From the NCBI RefSeq assembly GCF_039529775.1, contig NZ_BAAANL010000007.1, positions 124,001 to 188,000 on the forward strand: a stretch of 64,000 nt of DNA, read 5' to 3'. This DNA comes from Myceligenerans crystallogenes (GTDB lineage Bacteria; Actinomycetota; Actinomycetes; Actinomycetales; Cellulomonadaceae). The notes under the pieces are model-generated. The model was not told the origin of the DNA and made no database searches. It was given only the letters and a program-made list of their open reading frames with translations. Made by a program: the position numbers and the translations under genes. Shown in pieces: positions 25,891-34,478 of this stretch. Numbering within the stretch: the first letter of the stretch is position 1; the number at the start of each line of letters is the position of its first letter.

Positions 25891-26160
25891 ATGAGCTTGA
25901 GTGAGGACATCACACAGCGCGACCTGCGGTCGCACTCGAAGGAGATCATGGACGCGGTCCAGTCCGGCCGTTCGTTCCTGGTCACGCGGGGCGGGGAACG
26001 GATCGGGGAGCTCATCCCCCTGCGTCGCAAGCGTCGCTTCGTCTCCCGGACCGAGTTCGCCGCCATGTCGAAGGCCAAGATCGGGATGTCGTTGAAGGCG
26101 TTCCGCGCGGACCAGGACTCGGCCCTCGACGACGAGCCGGTGGATCCCTATGAGCGATGA
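25891..26160 (+). CDS. Phd/YefM-family antitoxin
   Basis: An 89-residue protein. The N-terminus (SLSEDITQRDLRSHSKEIM, then AVQSGRSFLVTRGGERIGEL) is the Phd/YefM DNA-binding fold; the C-terminal tail should wrap the toxin. It neutralises the VapC-like nuclease encoded next, whose ATG lies inside its last codons (11-nt overlap). The complex is expected to repress its own promoter at the inverted repeat just upstream. Confidence 0.85.
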   Translation: MSLSEDITQRDLRSHSKEIMDAVQSGRSFLVTRGGERIGELIPLRRKRRFVSRTEFAAMSKAKIGMSLKAFRADQDSALDDEPVDPYER

Positions 26161-26590
26161 GCCCACCCAGGGGCTGGTCGACACCAACATCCTGATCCTG
26201 CGCGACCAGATCGATGTCGAGGAACTACCCGACCAGATCGCGATCAGTGCCATCACCCTCGCTGAGCTGTCCGCCGGTCCCCATCAGGTGCGCCCCGACA
26301 GCCCGGACTACGACGAGCACTCCGAACGCGGACGGCGGATCGATGTCCTGCAGCGGGCCGAGAACGAGTTCGACCCGATCCCGTTCGACGCCGAATGCGC
26401 GCGCCTCTACGGCCGCATCGTCGCAGGCGTCATCGCCGTCGGCCGCACCCCGCGGCGTCGTACCGCGGACCTCATGATCGCGGCGACAGCGGCAGCCGAA
26501 GGCCTGCCGCTGTACACGACCAACCCGGACGACTTCAGAGGCCTCGACTCCGTGGTCACCATCGTGCCGGTCACCCGGCCGCAGGACTGA
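26150..26590 (+). CDS. VapC-family PIN-domain toxin
   Basis: A 146-residue PIN-domain ribonuclease. Acidic metal ligands are visible: Asp in GLVDTNILIL, Glu in LAELSAG, Asp in RTADLMIAATA and Asp in NPDDF. Such toxins cleave tRNA or rRNA; the target cannot be told from sequence. It overlaps the antitoxin by 11 nt, so translation is coupled. All catalytic positions are present, so it is probably active. Confidence 0.87.
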   Translation: MSDEPTQGLVDTNILILRDQIDVEELPDQIAISAITLAELSAGPHQVRPDSPDYDEHSERGRRIDVLQRAENEFDPIPFDAECARLYGRIVAGVIAVGRTPRRRTADLMIAATAAAEGLPLYTTNPDDFRGLDSVVTIVPVTRPQD

Positions 26591-26596
26591 CCGCCG

Positions 26597-26765
26597 TCAG
26601 GTAGCCGGCTCCGTCGTGGAGTCGCGGACCACCAGGTGGGTCGAGAGTTCCACGCGCTGGGTGGTCAGGGTCGCGCCGCGGGCCAGGTTGACGACGGTGG
26701 AGACGGCGCTGCGGCCGATGTCCGCGATGGGCTGGTGGACCGCGGCCAGGGGCGGGGTGCTCATC
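26597..26765 (-). pseudogene. C-terminal fragment of a LacI-family repressor
   Basis: The minus strand reads STPPLAAVHQPIADIGRSAV then STVVNLARGATLTTQRVELS and a short tail, the standard end of LacI/PurR repressors (LTTVRQPI..LG, RVELSTHLVVRDST). The frame continues upstream only into AT-rich sequence (from about 26766) with no repressor core or HTH, so most of the gene is gone. Confidence 0.75.
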
Positions 26766-26810
26766 TGGTCAAAACAAATCGGAACCCATATAAGCATCCA
26801 GGTAAAGACG
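26766..26810. other. AT-rich scar at truncated LacI gene
   Basis: About 45 bases (tggtcaaaacaaatcggaac and on to ggtaaagacg) are far richer in A/T than anything around them. They start exactly where LacI homology ends and stop just before the pdxS terminator. Confidence 0.5.
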
Positions 26811-26811
26811 A

Positions 26812-26847
26812 GGAGGCCCCTGTGAACGCGATGTCACAGGAGCCTCC
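26812..26847 (-). terminator. Terminator after pdxS
   Basis: GGAGGC and CCTGTGA on one side pair with TCACAGG and GCCTCC on the other. On the minus strand it is the hairpin immediately after the pdxS stop at 26871. Confidence 0.75.
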
Positions 26848-26870
26848 ACGTCAGGCTCGGGAGCAGACCG

Positions 26871-27788
26871 TCACCAGCCGCGCTCGGCCAGCCGGACCGG
26901 TGCCGGCTCCTCCTCCACGTTGATGCCGACCATCGCCTCGCCCAGGCCTCGGGAGACCTTGGCGATGACGTCGGGGTCGTCGTAGAAGGTGGTGGCCTGG
27001 ACGATGGCCTTGGCGCGCTGGGCCGGGTTGCCGGACTTGAAGATGCCCGAGCCGACGAAGACGCCCTCGGCGCCCAGCTGCATCATCATCGCGGCGTCGG
27101 CCGGGGTGGCGATGCCGCCGGCGGTGAACAGCACGACCGGGAGCTTGCCGGTGCGGGCCACCTCGACCACGAGGTCGTACGGCGCCTGCAGCTCCTTCGC
27201 GGCGACGAACAGCTCGTCCTCCGGGAGCGAGGTCAGGCGCGTGATCTGCTGGCGGATCTGGCGCATGTGCGTGGTCGCGTTGGACACGTCGCCCGTGCCG
27301 GCCTCGCCCTTGGAGCGGATCATCGCCGCGCCCTCGGTGATGCGGCGCAGCGCCTCACCCAGGTTGGTCGCGCCGCACACGAACGGCACGGTGAACGCCC
27401 ACTTGTCGATGTGGTTCGTGTAGTCGGCGGGGGTGAGCACCTCGGACTCGTCGATGTAGTCCACGCCCAGCGACTGCAGCACCTGCGCCTCGACGAAGTG
27501 CCCGATGCGGGCCTTCGCCATGACCGGGATGGACACGGCCTCGATGATGCCGTCGATCATGTCCGGGTCGCTCATCCGGCTCACGCCGCCCTGCGCGCGG
27601 ATGTCCGCCGGAACCCGCTCCAGCGCCATCACGGCCACCGCGCCGGCGTCCTCGGCGATCTTCGCCTGATCGGGCGTGACGACGTCCATGATCACGCCGC
27701 CCTTGAGCATCTCGGCCATGCCGCGCTTCACGCGCGCCGTGCCCACGGTGCCCGCGCTGCCCACGCCAGTCGTCGTCTCGTCAGCCAC
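26871..27788 (-). CDS. pdxS: Pyridoxal 5'-phosphate synthase subunit PdxS
   Basis: A 305-residue TIM-barrel enzyme. It condenses ribose 5-phosphate, glyceraldehyde 3-phosphate and ammonia (from PdxT) into PLP. Visible signatures: GGVIMDVVTPDQAKIAEDAG, the active-site Lys in MAKARIGHFVEAQ, and AGGIATPADAAMMM with GVFVGSGIF in the phosphate loop. The GTG at 27788 gives the usual length; in-frame GTGs at 27791 and further up are possible. PdxT, normally next to it in actinobacteria, is not in the window, so its amidotransferase must be elsewhere or missing. Confidence 0.93.
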   Translation of the reverse strand: MADETTTGVGSAGTVGTARVKRGMAEMLKGGVIMDVVTPDQAKIAEDAGAVAVMALERVPADIRAQGGVSRMSDPDMIDGIIEAVSIPVMAKARIGHFVEAQVLQSLGVDYIDESEVLTPADYTNHIDKWAFTVPFVCGATNLGEALRRITEGAAMIRSKGEAGTGDVSNATTHMRQIRQQITRLTSLPEDELFVAAKELQAPYDLVVEVARTGKLPVVLFTAGGIATPADAAMMMQLGAEGVFVGSGIFKSGNPAQRAKAIVQATTFYDDPDVIAKVSRGLGEAMVGINVEEEPAPVRLAERGW

Positions 27789-27939
27789 CACTACCTCGCT
27801 CGTCCGGTCGGGTACGACGCCGGTCCGGCGTCCTTCTGCCTCGATCCTACGTCGACTCACCGGCACGCCGGTCCAGGCATTCGGCATGCGGTCGCCGCGT
27901 TCGCGCCCCGTGGACGGGTCCCGAGCGCGGCGACCGTCA

Positions 27940-29796
27940 TCACCGCAGGAACCCCTGGAGGTTCTCGACGATGCCCGCCGTGTCCAGAACGACGGTCAGC
28001 ACGGTGAGGCCGGTCATCAGGAGGGTCCCGACCCACGACGACGACCGCGGCAGGTCCACGGTCATCAGGGCCGCCCGGGCCGGCGCGATCCGCACGACGT
28101 CGTCGGTGTTCCTGTTGCGGACCGCGACCGCGAGCCCCTTGTCGACGAGGTCGAGCGCCCTCTCGAGCGCGCGCCCGGTGACGGCCCGCAGCTCCTGCTC
28201 CAGCGCCGCCGTGTGCATCACGTACAGGAACACCACCCCGACCGTGAAGACGACGGCGTTGAGGTGGATCTCGAACTCGCCGACCCGGAGCACCTCGATC
28301 CCGAGCAGGAACAGCGTGACCTGGACGAGCGCGATACCCACGAAAGCCCAGCGGTACACGGCCCGGCCGGCCGTCGCCAGGATCACGAAGGAGAAGGTGA
28401 CCGCGACCAGCGCCCACCAGCGCAGCCAGTCGGCCCCGTCCGGCATCCCCCACGCGGCGCTGCTGCCGACGGCGCCGAGGATCTCGCAGCCGGTCACCAT
28501 GACGATCGCCGTCACCAGGACCGCGACCATCGTCGTCCAGGAGAACCGGTGCAGCCAGAGCAACGGGCCGAGTTCGGCCAGGGTCGGCGCGAGGCTCGTG
28601 CGCAACGGCACGTGACGCGCGCCGCGCAGGATGGTCCCGGCCGTCATGAGCGCGAGGTAGCAGGCCACCCCGACGGCGTACGCGAGCGCCGACCACAGCA
28701 GGACGGTCGACTCCGCCTGGGCCATGCCCGCGAGCCAGGTCCCGGGGGCGAGCCCGACGACGGCGGGCACGACGACGCTCGGCAGCACGATCAGTCCCCA
28801 GCCCGCGAGGCGCCGCCGGGCGAGGGGACCCCCCGGACTCCCGGTCCGGGACGATCCGCCGCCCAGGATCCAGCGTGCGCCCACCACGTACACCGCGGCC
28901 TCCGCGAGCGCCAGCAGCAGCGCCAGCGGCCCGCCGCCCGCGATGCACCAGGAGACCGCGAACATCAGCCAGGTGAGGATCCCGCCGACCATGTCGGCCT
29001 GCGTCAGCCGCAGGCCGACCCGCTTGACGACGGTGATCTCCCCCGGCTCGGGCTGGACGCCGACGAACCGCGCGAGCGTGAAGTTACGCCAGTGGATCCC
29101 GAGGTGCCGGCCCCGGAGCCGGAAGACCTCGGCGTAGGAGTCCACCCGGCCCTGCCTCTTGATCGCGAGATCCTGCAGCAGGTACAGCCACGCGACGGAG
29201 ACGGCCGCGAGGGTGTTCATCGCCGCCCAGGTCAGGCTCCAGGGTGTCAGGCCGCCGTCCTGGGTGAACGGGAGCCAGCGCCATCCGATGACGAGAAGGA
29301 TGAGTCCCAGCCCGAGGGCACCGCCCGGCAGCCGGCGCATGGCCGCCAGGACCGGGGGCAGGCCGCCGTACGGGGTGATGTCCTCGCGCCCGGGCCCGAA
29401 GAGGTGGGGCCAGACCGCCGAGAGGTCCGCGTGCCCGTCGCCGAGGAGGACGTAGGCGTCGTAGAGCTCGTGGCACGCGGCGCACCGGATCACCCGGTAG
29501 CGGATGTCCGGGGCGGTGGTGGATCCGTTGCGCTGGATGCGCAGGATGCCGATGAGCTGGTCCCAGTGGAGCTGCCGGTAGAAGTCCTGCCCGACGCGGT
29601 GCCAGGCGGCCGGGTCCTTGTTCTCCTTGTCGGTCGCGGGGTCGAAGCGATCGACGTCGCGGACGTAGGGCATGCAGCGGATGTCCGCCACGGCGTCGTC
29701 GGGCCGGTCGGCCCGCGGCGCCACCTCACGGCGGTCGGGCGCCGCGCAGTAGGGACAGACGAGGTAGACCTGCAGCAGACCGGTACCGCTCACCAC
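27940..29796 (-). CDS. Polytopic membrane protein with N-terminal Cys pairs
   Basis: A 618-residue protein. The first 130 residues carry CPYC (about 14-17) and IRCAACHE (about 104), a possible zinc-ribbon-like pair, followed by many hydrophobic helices (about eleven) and a cytoplasmic-looking tail with RALERALDLVDKGLAV. I do not recognise the family. It starts with GTG and follows the next gene by about 20 nt on the same strand, so it is probably co-expressed with that gene. Confidence 0.7.
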   Translation of the reverse strand: MVSGTGLLQVYLVCPYCAAPDRREVAPRADRPDDAVADIRCMPYVRDVDRFDPATDKENKDPAAWHRVGQDFYRQLHWDQLIGILRIQRNGSTTAPDIRYRVIRCAACHELYDAYVLLGDGHADLSAVWPHLFGPGREDITPYGGLPPVLAAMRRLPGGALGLGLILLVIGWRWLPFTQDGGLTPWSLTWAAMNTLAAVSVAWLYLLQDLAIKRQGRVDSYAEVFRLRGRHLGIHWRNFTLARFVGVQPEPGEITVVKRVGLRLTQADMVGGILTWLMFAVSWCIAGGGPLALLLALAEAAVYVVGARWILGGGSSRTGSPGGPLARRRLAGWGLIVLPSVVVPAVVGLAPGTWLAGMAQAESTVLLWSALAYAVGVACYLALMTAGTILRGARHVPLRTSLAPTLAELGPLLWLHRFSWTTMVAVLVTAIVMVTGCEILGAVGSSAAWGMPDGADWLRWWALVAVTFSFVILATAGRAVYRWAFVGIALVQVTLFLLGIEVLRVGEFEIHLNAVVFTVGVVFLYVMHTAALEQELRAVTGRALERALDLVDKGLAVAVRNRNTDDVVRIAPARAALMTVDLPRSSSWVGTLLMTGLTVLTVVLDTAGIVENLQGFLR

Positions 29797-29817
29797 ATGC
29801 TCCTTCTTCGTGCTCGG

Positions 29818-30669
29818 TCAGCCTCGTATCCGGGCCAGCAGGGCCACGCCACCGGCGATGACGCCGATCCCGTAGGCCACGCCGAGTGCCGGCCCGGTCC
29901 AGTTGGTCAGCGTGGACCCGGGGGTCCCGAACTCCCCGGAGCTCTTCCGGGAGTACTTGCCCGCCTGGTACGCGTCGTCGGTGAGCGGGGCCAGGGGAAC
30001 GGCCGCGCCCGCGTCGACCGGCTCGTCGGCGGGTTCCGCGAGCCGCGTGAGGTGGTTCCAGGTCGCGACCGCGAGGCCGACGTGCGTGCCGTCGAGGGGC
30101 ACGCTGACGCCGGACTGCTCCGAGACGGGCTCGCCCGTCCTGGTGGTCACCGTCCGGTGGTAGGTGCCGTCGCCGGCGCGCCGGTAGGTCTCCACGAGGT
30201 GCACGCTGCGGTGCACGAAGTAGTCGTCGCCCGGGGTGCCCTCGAACGTCACCGCGGCGACGTCGCCGGTCGCCAGGTCGACGTCGACCTGCACGTACTC
30301 GATGTCCCGGGTGGGGATCCCGTACCGCGCACCGCGATAGACGCGGTAGGCCAGGTCCTGGACGGCCTGGGGGTGGATCTCGTCCTCCCAGACCTGGAAG
30401 TAGTTCAGGACGAGCCGGTCGTCCTGCCCGACGGCGTCGTACACGAAACCGAGCAGGGGCGGGGTCGGGTGACCCGGTGCGAGGTGGAACCTCGGGAGGT
30501 ACCGCTCGGCGAGCTGGGCGACCGTGACGGCGCGCCCCGCGACCTCGACCTCGGCGTCGTCCGCGAGCACCGGATAGGCCCTCGCCTCGTGCCCGGTCAG
30601 GTGGAGGAACCCGAGGTGACCGGCGAGCCCGACGACTCCCGCGACGAGCAGGTAGGTCACCAGAACCAT
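29818..30669 (-). CDS. Membrane-anchored hypothetical protein
   Basis: A 283-residue protein with an N-terminal hydrophobic helix (LVTYLLVAGVVGLAGHLGF) and a C-terminal one (GVAYGIGVIAGGVALLARI). The 200-residue domain between is rich in aromatic and acidic residues (YLPRFHLAPGHPTPPLLGFVY, VLNYFQVWEDEIHPQAVQDL) and is likely extracytoplasmic. No family recognised. It is the first gene of a two-gene unit with the polytopic protein, and both sit between HIT and pdxS where pgsA and the PIM genes often lie in relatives. Confidence 0.7.
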   Translation of the reverse strand: MVLVTYLLVAGVVGLAGHLGFLHLTGHEARAYPVLADDAEVEVAGRAVTVAQLAERYLPRFHLAPGHPTPPLLGFVYDAVGQDDRLVLNYFQVWEDEIHPQAVQDLAYRVYRGARYGIPTRDIEYVQVDVDLATGDVAAVTFEGTPGDDYFVHRSVHLVETYRRAGDGTYHRTVTTRTGEPVSEQSGVSVPLDGTHVGLAVATWNHLTRLAEPADEPVDAGAAVPLAPLTDDAYQAGKYSRKSSGEFGTPGSTLTNWTGPALGVAYGIGVIAGGVALLARIRG

Positions 30670-30764
30670 GGACGGCTTCCTTCTCCTGCGAGATCGACTG
30701 CGGGCGATGAGGCACCTCCTGAGCGGGGCAGCGCGGCTCAGTCAATCCGATGCGCGGTGCCTGG

Positions 30765-31397
30765 TCAAGGACTAGCTGGCCACGCGTCCGCGAGTTTGCG
30801 CCGGGTGTCGGCCAGGAGCTCCGGGAGGGACTTCGTCCGGGCGACGATCGGGAGGAAGTTCGCGTCGCCCGTCCACCGCGGGACCACGTGCTGGTGCAGG
30901 TGCGCGGCGATGCCCGCCCCCGCGACCTCGCCCTGGTTGATGCCGAGGTTGAAGCCCGCCGGGGCGTGGACGGCGCGGGAGACGCGCATCGCGGTCTGGG
31001 TCATCGCCGCCAGCTCGGCCGTCTCGGCCTCGTCCAGGTCCGTGTAGTCCGAGACGTGGCGGTACGGCAGCACCATCAGGTGGCCCGAGTTGTACGGGTA
31101 CAGGTTGAGCACCACGTAGCACCGCCGCCCGCGGGCGACGACGAGACCCTGCTCGTCGTCGCCGCGCGGGATGCGGCAGAACGGGCACTGCTGCTCGGTG
31201 GCGTCGGACGGTTTGTCCTGGCCGCCGATGTACACCATGCGGTGCGGGGTCCACAGGCGCTGGTAGCTGTCCTCGGGCGGGCCGAAGGCGGCGGGGTCGT
31301 CCGCGCACACCAGGGCGTCGTCGTCGGGCATCGCGCCGTCGGACGTCGCGGTGGCGTCGTGCACGCCCGTACGGGCGCCGTCGTCGTCGGACATCAT
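30765..31397 (-). CDS. HIT-family hydrolase (AP4A phosphorylase-like)
   Basis: A 210-residue nucleotide-binding protein. The histidine triad is HLHQHVVPRW, and a CPFC pair (EQQCPFCRIPRG) marks the zinc-binding type, similar to the Rv2613c-type diadenosine tetraphosphate phosphorylases that lie next to thrS in actinobacteria. The ATG at 31397 lies 19 nt after the thrS stop (31417); longer frames would overlap thrS. Probable operon with thrS. Confidence 0.88.
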   Translation of the reverse strand: MMSDDDGARTGVHDATATSDGAMPDDDALVCADDPAAFGPPEDSYQRLWTPHRMVYIGGQDKPSDATEQQCPFCRIPRGDDEQGLVVARGRRCYVVLNLYPYNSGHLMVLPYRHVSDYTDLDEAETAELAAMTQTAMRVSRAVHAPAGFNLGINQGEVAGAGIAAHLHQHVVPRWTGDANFLPIVARTKSLPELLADTRRKLADAWPASP

Positions 31398-31416
31398 GCC
31401 TGCGGAACCCACGCCG

Positions 31417-33459
31417 TCAGACCTGCGTGCGGTCCTCGACCGCCCTGACGATCCGCTCGATCGCCTCAGCGACGGGCACGCCGTTCTCCTGCGTGCCGTC
31501 GCGGAAGCGGAACGAGACCGCGCCGGCCTCGGCGTCCTCACCGCCCGCGATCAGCGTGAACGGGACCTTGGTCTTGGAAGCGTTGCGGATCTTCTTGGCG
31601 AAGCGGTCGTCGGACAGGTCCGCCTCCGCGCGGATGCCGCGCGCGGTGAGCTGCGCGACGACGTCCTTGAGGTAGTCGTCGAACGCCTCCGCGACCGGGA
31701 CCGCCAGGACCTGCACCGGGGCGAGCCACGCCGGGAACTGGCCCGCGTAGTGCTCGATGAGCACGCCCATGAACCGCTCGATCGAGCCGAACTTGGCCGA
31801 GTGGATCATCACCGGGCGCTGCTTGGTGCCGTCCGGGCCCGTGTACTCCAGGCCGAAGCGCTCGGGCTGGTTGAAGTCGTACTGGACGGTGCCCATCTGC
31901 CAGGTGCGGCCGATGGCGTCCTGGGCCTGCACCGAGATCTTCGGGCCGTAGAAGGCGGCGCCGCCCGGGTCCGCGACCAGGTCCAGGCCGGACTCCGTGG
32001 CGACCTTCTCCAGGATCGCCGTCGCCTTCTCCCAGTCCTCGTCCGAGCCGACGAACTTGTCCTTCTTCTTGTCGTCGCGGGTCGACAGCTCCAGGTAGAA
32101 GTCGTCGAGGCCGAAGTCCTTCAGCACGCTGAGCATGAAGTCCAGCAGGTGCTTGACCTCGCCCGGCGCCTGCTCCGGGGTGACGTACGAGTGCGAGTCG
32201 TCCTGCGTCAGGCCGCGCACGCGCGTCAGGCCCTGCACGACGCCGCCCTTCTCGTAGCGGTACACCGTGCCGAACTCGAACAGGCGGATCGGCAGCTCAC
32301 GGTAGGACCGGCCGCGGCTGGAGAAGATGAGGTTGTGCATGGGGCAGTTCATCGCCTTGAGGCGGTACTGCTGCGCGACCTCTCCTTCTTCGTCCTGGAA
32401 CTGCAGCGGCGGGAACATCGTGTCCGCGTAGTACGGCAGGTGACCCGAGGTGTAGAAGATGTCTTCCTTGGAGATGTGCGGCGTGCCGACGTAGGAGAAG
32501 CCCTCCTCGATGTGCCGGCGGCGCACGTAGTCCTCCATGACGCGCTTGATTACGCCACCCTTGGGGTGGAACAGCGGCAGGCCGGAACCGACCTCCTCGC
32601 GGAACGAGAACAGGTCCATCTCGACGCCGAGCTTGCGGTGGTCGCGGCGCTCGGCCTCGGCGATCCGCTCCTCGTACGCCTTGAGCTCGTCCTTGGACGG
32701 CCAGGCGGTGCCGTAGACGCGCTGCAGCATCGCGTTGTCCTGGTTGCCGCGCCAGTAGGCGGCGGCCGAGCGCAGGATCTTCACGCCCTGGCCGATGAGC
32801 TTGGTGTTCGGCAGGTGCGGGCCGCGGCACAGGTCCTGCCAGACGACGGTCTCGCTCTCGCGGCCGAGGCCGCGTACGTTCTCGTAGATGGTGAGCTCGC
32901 CGGCGCCCACCTCGACGCCCGCTCCTTCCGCCGCGTCCTCGACGTTGCCGCCCTTGAGGCCGATGAGCTCGAGCTTGTACGGCTCGTTCGCCAGTTCCTC
33001 GCGGGCCTGCTCCTCGGTGACCACGCGGCGGCGGAACGCCTGGCCCTCCCGGATGATGCGGGACATGGCCTTGTCCAGGGCCTTGAGGTCCTCGGGGGTG
33101 AACGGCTGCGCGACGTCGAAGTCGTAGTAGAAGCCGTCCTTGACCGGCGGGCCGATGCCCAGCCTCGCGTCCGGGTTCACCTGCTGCACCGCCTGCGCGA
33201 GCACGTGGGCGGCGGAGTGCCGCAGCACGTCGAGCCCGTCGGGCTCGTGGATCGACACCGGTTCGACGACGGCGCCGGACGGGATCTCGCGGTGCAGGTC
33301 CCACAGCACGCCGTCGACCCGGACGACGACGATGTCCTTGCGGTCGCCGTACAGATCGGCGCCGGTGGTGGGCACCGTGGTGGTCGTCGTCGCCTGCGTC
33401 TCGGTGACGTCACCGGGGGTGAGGTCCTGACTGGTGAGCGGCGATGCGACGTCGGACAC
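31417..33459 (-). CDS. thrS: Threonyl-tRNA synthetase
   Basis: A 680-residue class II synthetase. N-terminal TGS and editing-type domains (HSAAHVLAQAVQQV is the HxxxH editing motif, with KDGFYYDFDV), then the catalytic core with motif 2 (YRLKAMNCPMHNLIF, RELPIRLFEFGTVYRYE), and the anticodon-binding domain (PAWLAPVQVLAVPVAE). It charges tRNA-Thr. The GTG at 33459 is supported by GAAGGAG upstream. A leader hairpin lies at 33498-33531. The first 50 residues are a low-complexity Thr/Ala tail before the TGS domain. Confidence 0.97.
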   Translation of the reverse strand: MSDVASPLTSQDLTPGDVTETQATTTTTVPTTGADLYGDRKDIVVVRVDGVLWDLHREIPSGAVVEPVSIHEPDGLDVLRHSAAHVLAQAVQQVNPDARLGIGPPVKDGFYYDFDVAQPFTPEDLKALDKAMSRIIREGQAFRRRVVTEEQAREELANEPYKLELIGLKGGNVEDAAEGAGVEVGAGELTIYENVRGLGRESETVVWQDLCRGPHLPNTKLIGQGVKILRSAAAYWRGNQDNAMLQRVYGTAWPSKDELKAYEERIAEAERRDHRKLGVEMDLFSFREEVGSGLPLFHPKGGVIKRVMEDYVRRRHIEEGFSYVGTPHISKEDIFYTSGHLPYYADTMFPPLQFQDEEGEVAQQYRLKAMNCPMHNLIFSSRGRSYRELPIRLFEFGTVYRYEKGGVVQGLTRVRGLTQDDSHSYVTPEQAPGEVKHLLDFMLSVLKDFGLDDFYLELSTRDDKKKDKFVGSDEDWEKATAILEKVATESGLDLVADPGGAAFYGPKISVQAQDAIGRTWQMGTVQYDFNQPERFGLEYTGPDGTKQRPVMIHSAKFGSIERFMGVLIEHYAGQFPAWLAPVQVLAVPVAEAFDDYLKDVVAQLTARGIRAEADLSDDRFAKKIRNASKTKVPFTLIAGGEDAEAGAVSFRFRDGTQENGVPVAEAIERIVRAVEDRTQV

Positions 33460-33497
33460 GAAGGGTCTCCTTCAAGAGCGGATGTCCCCCGCACGTG

Positions 33498-33531
33498 CGA
33501 GGGGCGCCGCCCAGCCGGACGACGCCCCTCG
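33498..33531 (-). promoter_or_regulatory. Hairpin in thrS leader
   Basis: CGAGGGGCG and CGCCCCTCG (9-bp stem) lie 39-72 nt before the thrS start. There is no T-run after it on the minus strand. It could be an attenuator or a structured leader, but no T-box features were seen. Confidence 0.4.
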
Positions 33532-33642
33532 ATCGTACCGATCCGCGTGCCCTCGGCGAACTCGATACCGGTGGTCAGAGGTCACGGATTCTGGGTGGCC
33601 CGTGTTCGGCGGGCCGGATCCGCGATCTCCGCCCGGGGTGGG

Positions 33643-33888
33643 TCAGTTGCCGCGGTTCTCGCGGTCGCCCTCACGGCCGCCGCGCTCGCCCGCCTCGGCA
33701 CCCTCGTCGCCGCCCCACGCCTTGGCCTGGTCGGCAAGACCGTCGATGGCGCCGTCCGCCTGCTCCGGAGCGAGCTCCCGCAGCTTGCCGGCCGCCATGT
33801 CGACGTTCTCGTCGGTGGCCAGTTCCTTCGCCTTCGCGATGTTCTCCGGGTCGGTCACGAAGTCCTTCGCCGCGTCGAACAGTCCCAT
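33643..33888 (-). CDS. MT0933-like antitoxin family protein, copy 1
   Basis: An 81-residue acidic helical protein starting MGLFDAAKDFVTDPENIAKA and continuing with repeated Glu/Asp helices and a Gly/Arg tail. It matches the small MT0933-like (Rv0909-type) antitoxin group by its start and composition. The ATG at 33888 has AGGAGAG before it. No toxin gene is adjacent. A paralogue lies 225 nt away. Confidence 0.65.
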   Translation of the reverse strand: MGLFDAAKDFVTDPENIAKAKELATDENVDMAAGKLRELAPEQADGAIDGLADQAKAWGGDEGAEAGERGGREGDRENRGN

Positions 33889-34113
33889 GTGTCTCTCCTC
33901 CTGCGTGGCGCAGGCACACCGGAGCGTTTCCCCCACGGCGTGGTCCCCTGCACGACGACGGTCCTTCCGTCGCCGTGCGTGAACGTACCCACAGCGGACG
34001 AAGACCGCATCCCGAAGCGGCAGATTGCCTTGGGACACGGTCCGTCCGACATCGCGCGGCCGCCCGGCCGCGCAGGTCGGCGCGGCCGACCGCCTACCGG
34101 GCGGCCCGCGAGG

Positions 34114-34299
34114 TCACTGCTGGCCGAAGTCCTTCGCCTTGTCGGCGAGGTCGTCGATCCCGCCGTCGGCCTGGTCCGGAGCGATGTCCTTGGCCTTCTC
34201 GGCGGCCTTGTCCACGTTCTCCTCCGAGGCGAGCCCCTTGAGCTTCTCCTGGTTCTCCGGGTCGTTCGCCATGTCCTTGGCGCTGTCGAAGAGTCCCAT
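34114..34299 (-). CDS. MT0933-like antitoxin family protein, copy 2
   Basis: A 61-residue paralogue of copy 1 (MGLFDSAKDMANDPENQEKL, then VDKAAEKAKDIAPDQADGGI), lacking the charged tail. AGGAGG precedes the ATG at 34299. The two share their first ~30 residues and a conserved upstream block, so they arose by duplication and are likely under similar control. A stress or envelope role is also possible. Confidence 0.65.
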   Translation of the reverse strand: MGLFDSAKDMANDPENQEKLKGLASEENVDKAAEKAKDIAPDQADGGIDDLADKAKDFGQQ

Positions 34300-34478
34300 G
34301 TCGACCTCCTGGTGCCGGGTGGGCACAGGCGCGCGTCCACGCCCCCTGTGGACGGCGGACCGTCCGCCGCCGTTCCCGAACGTATTCGCCCCAGGGCGGG
34401 CGCGCATCCGCAACGACGCCGCCCGTGCGGGGCGCGAACGCGTTCACGCTGGTGGGGACCCGGGTGCGGGTACCTCGA

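Noticed and set aside
30765..31541. Longer start for the HIT protein
   Set aside because: Would overlap thrS by more than 100 nt and adds an arginine-rich, non-conserved leader.
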